From Paenibacillus faecis (GTDB lineage: Bacteria; Bacillota; Bacilli; Paenibacillales; Paenibacillaceae): DNA of 64,000 nucleotides. The notes beneath the pieces are model-generated. The model was not told the origin of the DNA, did no database searches, and saw only the letters and a list, made by a program, of their open reading frames with translations. Each line of letters opens with the position of its first letter. The stretch's first letter is position 1. Of the stretch, positions 44,515-53,500 are shown one piece after another. The DNA lies in assembly GCF_008084145.1 (NCBI RefSeq), contig NZ_VSDO01000001.1:1130840-1194839 (forward strand). Direction: 5' to 3'. The translations under genes were made by a program, and so were the position numbers.

Positions 44515-45075
44515 TTACTTTGCAGACAATTCATCCTCCGTAACCCATTGATGATTTTTAACGGTTTCTCCGCCAGTGGTCGGTGTATAGTCCACCATAT
44601 AGACGTTCATGGCTTGGGCGGTATCCACGGTAGCGTTCGCTCCGCGCATTCCCGGCATGTGGTCCGCATTTAAGATCACTTTGGCACCCGGCTCAAAAGG
44701 TTTGTCCCCTGCGTCTTTTATTTCCTGGTGGATAACCCACTTGTGTTTATTAATCGGATCGCCACCGGTTGTAGGGATGTACGATACCGAATAGACGGTG
44801 GTTTCATAAGCCCCGACAATCGTTGCCGTTGCCCCGTTCATTCCCGGCATATGGTCCGCGTGAATAACCGCTTGACTTCCCACTCTGAATTTCGGGTTTG
44901 TCGATTCCTTTAAACCTGACGGAATTTCACCCGATCCCGAATGGCTCATCTCGGAATGACTCGCATCTCCCGCGGTGGGGGCGCTGCCTTCTGTAGTGCT
45001 TTGGCTGGAGTTATTGCGGCATCCACTCAAAGAAATCAGCGCGGCAATACCGAGTAAAATTAGCTGCTTCTTCAT
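44515..45075 (-). CDS. DUF1541 (YdhK-like) lipoprotein, probably copper-responsive
   Basis: 186 residues. A lipobox 'LSGC' gives an N-terminal lipid anchor, followed by a His/Met/Ser-rich linker ('HSEMSHSG') and two DUF1541 repeats (about residues 60-115 and 125-182). Each has 'HADHMPGM' or 'NADHMPGM', a His/Met cluster suited to copper. ATG 45075 is chosen; GTG 45087 lies inside the ribosome site region. Its promoter holds a CsoR-type operator, supporting a role in envelope copper handling (inference). Known members are poorly characterised. Confidence 0.85.
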   Translation of the reverse strand: MKKQLILLGIAALISLSGCRNNSSQSTTEGSAPTAGDASHSEMSHSGSGEIPSGLKESTNPKFRVGSQAVIHADHMPGMNGATATIVGAYETTVYSVSYIPTTGGDPINKHKWVIHQEIKDAGDKPFEPGAKVILNADHMPGMRGANATVDTAQAMNVYMVDYTPTTGGETVKNHQWVTEDELSAK

Positions 45076-45112
45076 CCCCTGCTTCACTCCTTGTTTTTAT
45101 CGCTACAAACAC

Positions 45113-45133
45113 AATATACCCCATTGGGGTATA
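45113..45133 (-). promoter_or_regulatory. CsoR-type copper operator over the DUF1541 promoter
   Basis: TATACCCCATTGGGGTATA (45115-45133) is a perfect 8-3-8 palindrome with the TACCCC/GGGGTA core of CsoR operators at copZA in Bacillus. It covers the space between TTTGAG and TATATT (45118-45113) promoter boxes, so repressor binding would block polymerase. Confidence 0.78.
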
Positions 45134-45222
45134 CCTCAAACCTGTCACCCCCCTGATTTCATCCATTTGTAAAATTTATCCCGCTATCTTGACTTTGCGA
45201 TGGAGGATCATGTTAGAATATA

Positions 45223-45239
45223 ACCGACAGACAGTCGGT
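45223..45239. promoter_or_regulatory. TetR-type operator
   Basis: ACCGACAGACAGTCGGT is a 6-5-6 palindrome 35 bases upstream of the TetR gene, next to a TATAAC-like -10 box (45218-45223). It is probably the autoregulatory site. Confidence 0.72.
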
Positions 45240-45273
45240 CCAATGGGAAGAGCATAAAGGTGAGGTGAATGAA

Positions 45274-45921
45274 ATGAGAGTCGTAAAAAACGCCGAGGAG
45301 CGAAAGAATGAAATTCTGGACGCGGCGGATGAGCTGTTCGGGCAAAAAGGCTTCGAGGGCACCAGTACGAACGATATTCTCGAAAAGGTCGGAATCGCCC
45401 GGGGCACGCTGTATCATCACTTCAAGTCGAAGGAGGATATCATGGACGCGCTGATCGAACGCTACAGCGCCCGGCTGTTAAGCGCGGCACGGGAAGTGGC
45501 CGCGGATCGGAGCGTCCCCGTCGTCGAACGCATTGTCCGCGTCGTTATGGCTCTGAACTTAAGCGGAGGAAGCAGCGAGGAAATTATGGAGCAGATTCAT
45601 AAGCCGGAAAACGCGCTGATGCATCGAAAAATACAAAAGTTCATCATCGGCGGCGTCCCCCCGATCTTGACGGAAATTATCCGTGAAGGTATCGGGCAAG
45701 GAGTGTTCAACACCCCGTTTCCGTATGAATGCATGGAAATGGTCGTGGTTTATGCGAACACCATTTTTGATGACGATATTGTTCTTTTGACGGACGAAGA
45801 ACTCGCCTCACGCCTACAGGCATTCGTCTTTAATACGGAGCGACTTCTGGGTGCGGAGAGCGGAAGTTTAATGTCCGTGATGCCCATGTTCGGCGGTGAA
45901 AATCGGGGCGATCATGCGTAG
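45274..45921 (+). CDS. TetR/AcrR-family transcriptional regulator
   Basis: 215 residues. The N-terminal TetR helix-turn-helix is 'ILDAADELFGQKGFEGTSTNDILEKVGIARGTLYHHFKSKEDIM', described here in its parts: helix 'LFGQKGFEGTS' and recognition helix 'RGTLYHHF'. The C-terminal domain binds an unknown ligand. It is first in an operon with MFS and ABC efflux genes and probably represses it. ATG 45274 with GAGGTG upstream is chosen over GTG 45265. Confidence 0.92.
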   Translation: MRVVKNAEERKNEILDAADELFGQKGFEGTSTNDILEKVGIARGTLYHHFKSKEDIMDALIERYSARLLSAAREVAADRSVPVVERIVRVVMALNLSGGSSEEIMEQIHKPENALMHRKIQKFIIGGVPPILTEIIREGIGQGVFNTPFPYECMEMVVVYANTIFDDDIVLLTDEELASRLQAFVFNTERLLGAESGSLMSVMPMFGGENRGDHA

Positions 45922-47197
45922 TCCAAACCAAATGTTCGGGAAATTTCTTCTGTTGTGGTCCGGTCAGTTTGTTTCCGCCGTGGGAAGCGGACTTACGTCA
46001 TTCGGGCTCGGAGTCTATGTTTTTCAGCAATCGGGCAAAGCTTCGGCTGCGGCGCTTGTGACTTTGTTGGCGTTTCTGCCTTCACTGCTGTTAACGCCCT
46101 TGGCGGGAGTGCTGGCGGACCGCTATGATCGGAGGCTTCTCATGGTGGCGGGTGACAGTCTGTCCGCGGCGGGCCTTGTGTATATTCTGGTCTGTATGCT
46201 TCAAGGCGGCGCTCAGCTGTGGCAGATTTGCGTGGGAATTACGATCAGCTCGGTGTTCTCCTCACTGATGGACCCCGCTTACAAAGCAACGGTTTCGGAC
46301 TTGCTTTCCAAGGAACAGTACACCAAAGCTAGCGGCCTGGTTCAGGCGGCGGGTTCGGCAAAATATTTGATTTCGCCGATCTTAGCCGGATTTCTGCTCC
46401 AGATTTCGGATATTAAGCTGCTGCTGGCGATCGACATATGCACTTTTTGGGTTACCGTTGCCGCGACGGTCGCCGTACGCAGAGGCCTTGCTTCCAAAAA
46501 CCACGAAACAAAACAACCGTTTGTCCGCGAATTTAAAGACGGATGGGGTGCCGTTTCCGAAAATAAAGGCGTGCTCGTGCTCGTGCTTATGACCTCGGTG
46601 ATCGTGTTTTTCCTCGGATTTATCCAAACGCTGGCCACGCCGATGATTCTTTCCTTTACGGACAGTTCCAAATTAGGAACAGTCATTACGATCGCCGCTT
46701 CGGGAATGCTCGTGACCAGTGTAATGATCGGGATGATCCCCATCAAGCGGGGGCATGTGAACATCCTCTCGGTCTCGCTGTGTTGTGCCGGTATTTTTAT
46801 GGGGGCGTTCGGACTGCGCGAGAATCTGGTTCTCATCAGCGTGTCGGGGTTTCTGTTTTTTGGCATGCTTCCGTTTGCCAACACAAGCTTGGATTATTTG
46901 ATTCGAACCCATATCGGAAATTCGGTTCAAGGCAGAGCTTGGGGACTGATCGGCCTGATTTCCCAACTGGGATATGTAGCCGCTTATTCGATCTCGGGCG
47001 TGCTGGCGGACGTTGCGTTCACGCCCTTGCTGCTTGACGGCGGGACGCTTGCCGGCAGTGTGGGACGGATCATCGGGACGGGAAGCGGAAGAGGCGCGGG
47101 GCTTCTCATTATACTTGGAGGGGCACTGCTCTGCGTGACTTCAGGTATTCTGTACCGGATCAAATCAGTGAGACAGCTTGAAACAAGAGGTGGCTAA
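45914..47197 (+). CDS. MFS transporter (EntS/DHA3-like)
   Basis: About 427 residues, twelve predicted membrane helices, with 'GVLADRYDRRLLMVAGDSLSAAG' as the MFS loop 2-3 motif. The family exports siderophores, macrolides and other drugs. The start overlaps the TetR stop by eight bases; GTG 45896 is an alternative six codons upstream. It belongs to a TetR-controlled efflux operon with an FtsX permease and ABC ATPase, an unusual pairing of two transporter types. Confidence 0.9.
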   Translation: MRSPNQMFGKFLLLWSGQFVSAVGSGLTSFGLGVYVFQQSGKASAAALVTLLAFLPSLLLTPLAGVLADRYDRRLLMVAGDSLSAAGLVYILVCMLQGGAQLWQICVGITISSVFSSLMDPAYKATVSDLLSKEQYTKASGLVQAAGSAKYLISPILAGFLLQISDIKLLLAIDICTFWVTVAATVAVRRGLASKNHETKQPFVREFKDGWGAVSENKGVLVLVLMTSVIVFFLGFIQTLATPMILSFTDSSKLGTVITIAASGMLVTSVMIGMIPIKRGHVNILSVSLCCAGIFMGAFGLRENLVLISVSGFLFFGMLPFANTSLDYLIRTHIGNSVQGRAWGLIGLISQLGYVAAYSISGVLADVAFTPLLLDGGTLAGSVGRIIGTGSGRGAGLLIILGGALLCVTSGILYRIKSVRQLETRGG

Positions 47198-49521
47198 TGC
47201 ACTTATATTTTAAAATTATGCAAAAAGATATTCTCCGAAGCAAAGCCGTTACGCTCACAACCCTGATCTTCGTCGCTGCCGCCGGTATGCTCCTTTCGCT
47301 TGCATGCATCCTCGCCATCCATCTTACCGGAGCGCTGGATACGCTGATGAAGACGGCGAAAACACCGCATTTCATGCAGATGCATTCCGGCGGGATCGAC
47401 ACGGCCCGGCTTAACGCCTTTGCGGAGCGGAACGGGAACGTCGATGAATTTCAGGTGCTTGAATTTCTCAATATCGACGGGTCGAAGATTGTTTTGGGCG
47501 ATCGGACGCTTATGAACAGCGTTCAGGACAACGGGTTCAGCGTACAGAGCGAGAGGTTTGACTACTTGCTTGATCTCGACGGGAACATGATCCGGCCGGC
47601 TAAAGGTGAACTCTATGTACCCATTCACTTTATGCGGGACAACGCCGTCAAGGTCGGCGACAAGGCCGTAATCAGCGGGAAAGCGTTGACCGTAGCGGGG
47701 TTCCTCCGGGATTCCCAGATGAACTCCACCCTCTCCGCCTCAAAGCGATTTCTAGTAAGCAAGCAGGACTATGCCGAACTCAAAAGGCGCGGTAGCCTGG
47801 AGTATCTGATCGAGTTCAGATTGAAAGATGCATCCAAACTAGGCGCGTTCGAAACCGCGTACGCTTCCGCGGGTCTCGAAGCGAACGGCCCTACGGTCAC
47901 CTATCCGCTTTTTAAAATGCTGAACGCCCTTTCCGACGGAATGATGATCGGCGTTATTTTACTGATCAGCCTGCTTGTCGTCGCCATCGCCCTGCTATGC
48001 ATCCGGTTTACCCTCCTGGCGAAAATGGAAGACGATTACCGTGAAATCGGCGTTTTGAAGGCCATTGGACTCCGCCTGTCCGACATCAAAAAAATGGTTT
48101 TGGCGAAGTACGCGGCGACGGCGGCGGCCGGCGGCTTACTCGGTTTTGTCCTATCCCTTATGTTCAAAGGCATGCTGCTTGAAAATATCCGGCTGTTTAT
48201 GGGGGAAAGCGGAAACTCTTCTTACGCGCTACTTTGGGGCGGGATCGGCGTGATGCTCGTCTCCCTCGCCATCGTGGCGTATGTTGACCGGGTCCTGAAT
48301 CGCTTCAGAGATATTTCCGCAGCGGAAGCCATTCGTTTCGGCGTTTCACAGGAAAAGACCACGGCCGGCCGGCGCTTTCATTTAAGCGAGAATCGTTTGC
48401 TGGGTACAAATCTGTTTCTGGGGATAAAGGAAGTCCTGTCGCGAAAAAAACTGTACGCCACCATGCTCGCGGTTCTGGTCATCTCCGCATTTATTCTGAT
48501 CGTTCCGCAAAACTTGCATCATACCATCTCTTCGAACAGCTTTATCAAATATATGGGAATCGGGAGCTACGACCTGCGCATCGACATTCAACAGACCGAC
48601 CGGATTTCCGAGAAAACCGGCGAAATTACCGACATGATGGACGGTGACCAAGACATTGCCAAATACGCCGTCCTCACCACCAAAACTTTTCGGGCCAAGC
48701 TGGAGAACGGCTTGGAGGAGAATATGAAGGTCGAGCTCGGCGACCATTCGGTCTTTCCTATTGCTTATTCCGCAGGCAGAGCGCCCGCTGCGGATGACGA
48801 AATCGCCCTCTCGGTCATCTATGCCGATGATCTGGGCAAAAAGGTCGGCGACCCCCTTACCCTACTTCTTCACGAGGAGGAGAAAACGCTCAAGGTGGTC
48901 GGAGTCTATTCCGACGTGACAAACGGCGGCAAAACCGCCAAGGCTGTATTTGCCGACGATTCGGCGGCTCCAATGCGGAGCATTGTGTGCGCCGAGCTCG
49001 CGAACCCGGCTCTTGCCGGTGAAAAGGTATCGGCATATGCCAACCGGTTTGGGTTTGCCAAGGTTTCGGACATTGCGGAATTCGTCCGGCAGACGTTCGG
49101 GTCAACGATCAGCGCCGTGAAAAAGGCCTCCAACGCCGCCATCGCGGTTAGCCTGCTGATCGCAGCCCTCGTTACGCTGCTGTTTACGAAGCTGCTTGTG
49201 GCCAAGGACCGCTATTCTATCGCCGTCATGAAGGCGTTCGGTTTCACGGACTCGGATATAACGGCACAGTATGTTTCGCGTTCGATTTTCGTTCTGTTGA
49301 TCGGAATCGTTCTCGGCACCCTGCTGGCCAACACGCTCGGACAGATGCTTGCCGGTGCGGTGATCTCCTCGTTCGGAGCGTCAACGTTTCATTTCTCGGT
49401 CCATTCGCTTTCCGCGTATTTTCTCAGTCCGCTCATGATGATGTGCACGGTACTTGCCGCCACCTTAATCGGTACAGCGAACGCGGGTCGAATCAAAATA
49501 TCCGAAAATGTAAAGGAGTAA
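47197..49521 (+). CDS. FtsX-family ABC transporter permease
   Basis: 774 residues. An N-terminal membrane anchor and extracellular domain are followed by two FtsX modules (three helices about 245-360, and C-terminal helices about 645-765) around a second extracellular domain. 'DYREIGVLKAIGLRLSDIKKMVLAKY' and 'DRYSIAVMKAFGFTDSDITAQYVSR' are the paired cytoplasmic segments. Its start shares a base with the MFS stop (TAATG). With the ATPase gene it makes a MacB/LolCDE-like exporter acting on envelope substrates. Confidence 0.9.
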   Translation: MHLYFKIMQKDILRSKAVTLTTLIFVAAAGMLLSLACILAIHLTGALDTLMKTAKTPHFMQMHSGGIDTARLNAFAERNGNVDEFQVLEFLNIDGSKIVLGDRTLMNSVQDNGFSVQSERFDYLLDLDGNMIRPAKGELYVPIHFMRDNAVKVGDKAVISGKALTVAGFLRDSQMNSTLSASKRFLVSKQDYAELKRRGSLEYLIEFRLKDASKLGAFETAYASAGLEANGPTVTYPLFKMLNALSDGMMIGVILLISLLVVAIALLCIRFTLLAKMEDDYREIGVLKAIGLRLSDIKKMVLAKYAATAAAGGLLGFVLSLMFKGMLLENIRLFMGESGNSSYALLWGGIGVMLVSLAIVAYVDRVLNRFRDISAAEAIRFGVSQEKTTAGRRFHLSENRLLGTNLFLGIKEVLSRKKLYATMLAVLVISAFILIVPQNLHHTISSNSFIKYMGIGSYDLRIDIQQTDRISEKTGEITDMMDGDQDIAKYAVLTTKTFRAKLENGLEENMKVELGDHSVFPIAYSAGRAPAADDEIALSVIYADDLGKKVGDPLTLLLHEEEKTLKVVGVYSDVTNGGKTAKAVFADDSAAPMRSIVCAELANPALAGEKVSAYANRFGFAKVSDIAEFVRQTFGSTISAVKKASNAAIAVSLLIAALVTLLFTKLLVAKDRYSIAVMKAFGFTDSDITAQYVSRSIFVLLIGIVLGTLLANTLGQMLAGAVISSFGASTFHFSVHSLSAYFLSPLMMMCTVLAATLIGTANAGRIKISENVKE

Positions 49522-49529
49522 ACCTACCA

Positions 49530-50288
49530 ATGGAAAAAGTGCTGATCGGGGATCGGATGGTAAAATCTTTTGGCGAGGGTAATGAAAAACGCATCGTTTT
49601 GGACGGAATCTCCCTCGAAATCCACGCAGGAGAGTTCGCCGCGGTGATGGGCCCCTCGGGCTCGGGAAAATCTACACTGATGTTTGCCCTAAGCGGAACG
49701 GATCGCATTGACGGCGGTAAAGTGGTGTTTGATGGCAGCGATCTGACGAAGGTCGGAGAGAACGAACTTTCAGACCTGCGCAGAACGAAAATGGGGTTTG
49801 TGTTTCAACAGCCGACCCTGCTGAAAAATCTGAATATTCTTGACAACATTATTCTGCCGTCCATGCGCGGAAACCGAAGAAACGCCGCAGAAATTTTGGA
49901 GAGGGCAAGAGTCCTGATGAAAAGAACGGGCATCGCGGACCTGGAAAAGCGCGACATTACGCAGGTTTCGGGAGGTCAGCTGCAGCGCGCCGGCATATGC
50001 CGGGCACTGATGAACAACCCGAAAATCATTTTCGGCGACGAGCCTACAGGCGCACTGAACTCCCGGTCGGGCGAGGAGGTCATGGCCTTGTTTGCCGAAG
50101 TCAACGCGGACGGGACGGCGATCCTGCTCGTTACCCACGACGCCAAGGTTGCGGCGCGGTCGGAGCGGATCCTGTTTATGCGCGACGGAAATATCGCAAG
50201 CGAATTGAAGCTTCCGAAATTCCGCGGTACGGATCTGGACGGAAGAATGGAAGAAGTGACGATAAAAATGCGGGAGATCGGGATTTGA
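49530..50288 (+). CDS. ABC transporter ATPase (partner of the FtsX permease)
   Basis: 252 residues, MacB/LolD-type: Walker A 'GPSGSGKSTLMFAL', 'GFVFQQPTLLKNLNILDNI', signature 'VSGGQLQRAGICRAL', Walker B 'IIFGDEPTGALNS', H-loop 'VTHDAKV'. ATG 49530 follows AAAGGAG by 11 bases; it starts eight bases after the permease gene. It is the last gene of the TetR-MFS-FtsX-ABC operon. Confidence 0.93.
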   Translation: MEKVLIGDRMVKSFGEGNEKRIVLDGISLEIHAGEFAAVMGPSGSGKSTLMFALSGTDRIDGGKVVFDGSDLTKVGENELSDLRRTKMGFVFQQPTLLKNLNILDNIILPSMRGNRRNAAEILERARVLMKRTGIADLEKRDITQVSGGQLQRAGICRALMNNPKIIFGDEPTGALNSRSGEEVMALFAEVNADGTAILLVTHDAKVAARSERILFMRDGNIASELKLPKFRGTDLDGRMEEVTIKMREIGI

Positions 50289-50335
50289 CTTGCGGAGACA
50301 ATCATAACCACCCGTCAAACAACCTTGATAACATA

Positions 50336-50366
50336 AAATTCCTGCAGATTTGCATCTTTTTGGAGT
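50336..50366 (+). repeat. Single family A repeat unit
   Basis: AAATTCCTGCAGATTTGCAT followed by CTTTTTGG has the same core as units of the four-unit elements at 23816 and 40181, but stands alone 47 bases after the ABC ATPase stop. Confidence 0.75.
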
Positions 50367-50544
50367 TGGAAGTTTGGAAGCACGCTAGGCGTCTTTTTGG
50401 GTGTGACATTTCACTTCGATTAGCCATTAAGCCACCTTTTCCATTTGTTAAACATCGTAGCTTGAACACTCCTATGATAACGAACGCATCAGGTGTTTTT
50501 TGTTTCGTACGCTTCGCGAGCTCAACCGCCTAAAACCCCAAATA

Positions 50545-50593
50545 AAGAAGACAGGACCGCTCATTACTCACTTCGGCAGTCCTGTCTTCTTTG
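50545..50593 (-). terminator. Terminator of the SLH protein gene
   Basis: AAAGAAGACAGGAC and GTCCTGTCTTCTTT are perfect 14-base arms with a T-rich tail on the minus strand, two bases past the stop codon. Confidence 0.85.
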
Positions 50594-50594
50594 G

Positions 50595-53500
50595 TTATTG
50601 CCGCTGCTCCAACCGTTCAATCAGATTCAGCAGCATCTGTGCGCTTTCGGCGCGGGTGCCGTTGGCGGACGGAAGGAATTGCCCTTGTCCCCGCCCTTTC
50701 ATCAGACCCAGTCCGCCGGCTTGATCGGCGGCGCTGCGAGCCCAGGCCGGCGAGCCGTCCAGGTCGGAGAACAGGCTTGCCGGCGCTACGGAAATCGCGC
50801 CGCCTCCCGCCGCCTTGGCATAAGCTCTCACCAGCATGGCGGCCATTTCCTGACGGGTGATGGCCCGATCCGGATGGAAGTTCGCTTCGCCCGTTCCCTG
50901 AATCAGTCCAGCCTGGCTGGCGAACGCCAAAGCTTCGGCATACCAACTGCCCGCCTCCACATCGGCGAAAACAGGTGTACCCCCCTCACTCTGGCTGCCC
51001 TCAAGCCCCAAAGCCCGGACGAGCATCGCGGTAAATTCGGCCCGGGTGACCTGTCTGTCCGGTTCAAACCGGTCGGCGGACACGCCTTCCACGAGCAGCC
51101 TGGCCGCGAGTTTCTTCACCGTCCGCTCCGCCCAATGGCCGGAAGGCAGATCAGAAAACGATTTGTCGTATTTCACGACGGCCAACGTTCCGAATTGATG
51201 AATTTGGGCCGTAATCCGGTCTCCGTCCCATTTCCCGCCGGCATACCGTAAGGATCCGTCCTCACCGACGAGATAAATACCGGTTAGATCGCGATCCGTT
51301 TCGGCGGATACCGGGAAAGAGACCGTTACGGGTTCGGTCAGTGCGCCAGTGGAAGCCATCGTCCGATTCGCTGAATCTTTCAGTTCCATCGACAATGTCA
51401 ACATCGCGCCGACCGCCGAGAGAGTCGCCCCCGAACGGGCACTTGCTCCGTTCAGCCAATTCCGTGCATTCCCCGCCGGTTCCGCCGACAGGATGATCGA
51501 AGAACCTGCCGTCGTACCCGCCGGCCGCTGCGCCGCAAGCTGGCCGAATACCGCTGCCGGAATGTCCAGCTGCAACTCCTCCGAGCGAATCCGCAGCGGC
51601 GCCTCTTTGAGCAGTTCGGCGGCGTTGCCCGGCAGAACAATCTTCCGGATTTCACCCTTCGTTTCCACCGACACGCTTCCATCGGCCCCGCGGTTAAGCA
51701 GCTCCCGTTCTCCGATGATAAGCTCGCCCGGCGTTTGGACCGCTGCTGGCGGTGTAACCGGTTGTGGCGTCGTATCTACCGGATCCGAATCCTCCGAATC
51801 ATCGGAATCCCGGTCCGGATCCGGGGTCGGCGTCGGTCTTGGGCCCCCGGTGACCGTCAGCTCGTACGCGTCCGACCAGTCCTCATACACCGCGCTGATG
51901 ACGGAAACCCCTTCTCCCACGGCCTTCAATCTGCCCTCGGCATCGATCGTGGCCACGTTATGGTTCGAGGAGTTGTAAAGAACTCCCTCTTTCAAAGGAT
52001 AGCTTGAGCCGTCGCTGTAAACCGCCTCGGTCACAGCCGTACCGGTTTCTCCCCGCTTGAGTTCTTTCGGACCGCGAAGGGCCACTCCGCTCATGGTAGG
52101 TGCATCCAAGGTAACCTTCAGGTTATAGGAATTGGTCAATCCCTCATAGGTTGCGGAAATAACCGTCATCCCTTCCGCCAGCGCCTTAATCGTTCCGTCC
52201 GCATCGATGGAAGCGACCGATTCTTCGCTGCTGTTATACGCGATATCTTCATGGAGGATCGTCCGCGCTCCCGAAGAATATACGCCTTCCACTACGGGAC
52301 GATCGCTGTCGCCCGGAGCGAGCTGCAGCTTACCTTGAATTTCAATCGATTGAAGCGTTGGCTCGGTCTTGCCCAAGGTCAACACGTCGATCACCGTACC
52401 GTCCACCGTTTTGGCCGTTAGCGTAAGCGTGTCGCCGACAATCTCGACACCCGTAAAGACGTGGATGTCCTCGTCGTATATTTTCTCCTGCCAGAACCGC
52501 TCCGTCAGCGAGTAAAACTTCGGTCCCGAAGAACCGCCGATCACGTATCGGGTTCCTTGGCCTTCCGGAACGATCTTTCCGCCTTTCATCGGGAAGCTGC
52601 GCATATAAATATGATCATGCCCGTTCAATACAAGATCCACTTGGTGCTTGTCGATAACCGGAACCCAGATCTTTTGCGCCCGCTCATTGGCATAAATGCT
52701 TCCGTAAGGACCCTGGTGGAAGAACAGCACCTTCCACTTACGGTCCGTGCCCGCCAAGTCTTTGTCCAGCCACTCGGCCTGTTCCTTAAAACTTTCCTCC
52801 GAACCTTCCGTGTTCAGAACGACAAAATGCGTATTATTGATATCGAACGAGAAGCTTGAGCCCTTCGTACCGGCTGACCCGTTCTGGGGATTATGGAATT
52901 GGGCGAGATAATCGCCGTTTCCATTGTTGCCCATGACCTCGTGGTTTCCGATAATCGGTACGAGGGTCGTCTGCATCAGCTCTTGCTGGGCGGCCTCAAA
53001 CCACCAATCCCACTGCTCCTGTTCAAAGCCTTTGTCGACCATATCGCCGGCATGGACCAGCATGTCGGCATCCGGCATATCCTGCACCGCTTGGTCCAGC
53101 GTGTTCCCCCATTGGGCAAAACCGCTCTTGTTTTCGGCTTGGGAATCGCCGATAAACAGGAATTTTACGGCGTCTCCCGTAAGTCCGCTTGTACGGAATG
53201 TTCCGACCGCGCTCATGTTGGCGCCGCCGTCTCCAACGCGGTACACGTACTCCGTATCCGGCTCCAGGCCCTGAACCTCCGCCTTGTGCACGCGGATCGT
53301 ACCGTCGTTGTTCGTGTTATAGAGGGAGCTTCCGCCGGTGATGCGAATGACGTTCCCAGCCGAGAAATCGGTAAATTCCGAACGTTTCGCCAACTCCACC
53401 ACCGTTCCCTCCGTTGCCGGATCCGTATGCCAGGTCATGTGCCGGGACGTCGCGGCGTCCGAGCCCATCGTCACGTTGATGTTTCGCGGTTCGGCGGAAC

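Larger units (their letters stand above)
50289..50594. other. Intergenic region with a single family A unit
   Basis: Contains one family A unit (50336-50366) and the terminator of the SLH protein gene (50545-50593). Nothing else was recognised. Confidence 0.6.
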
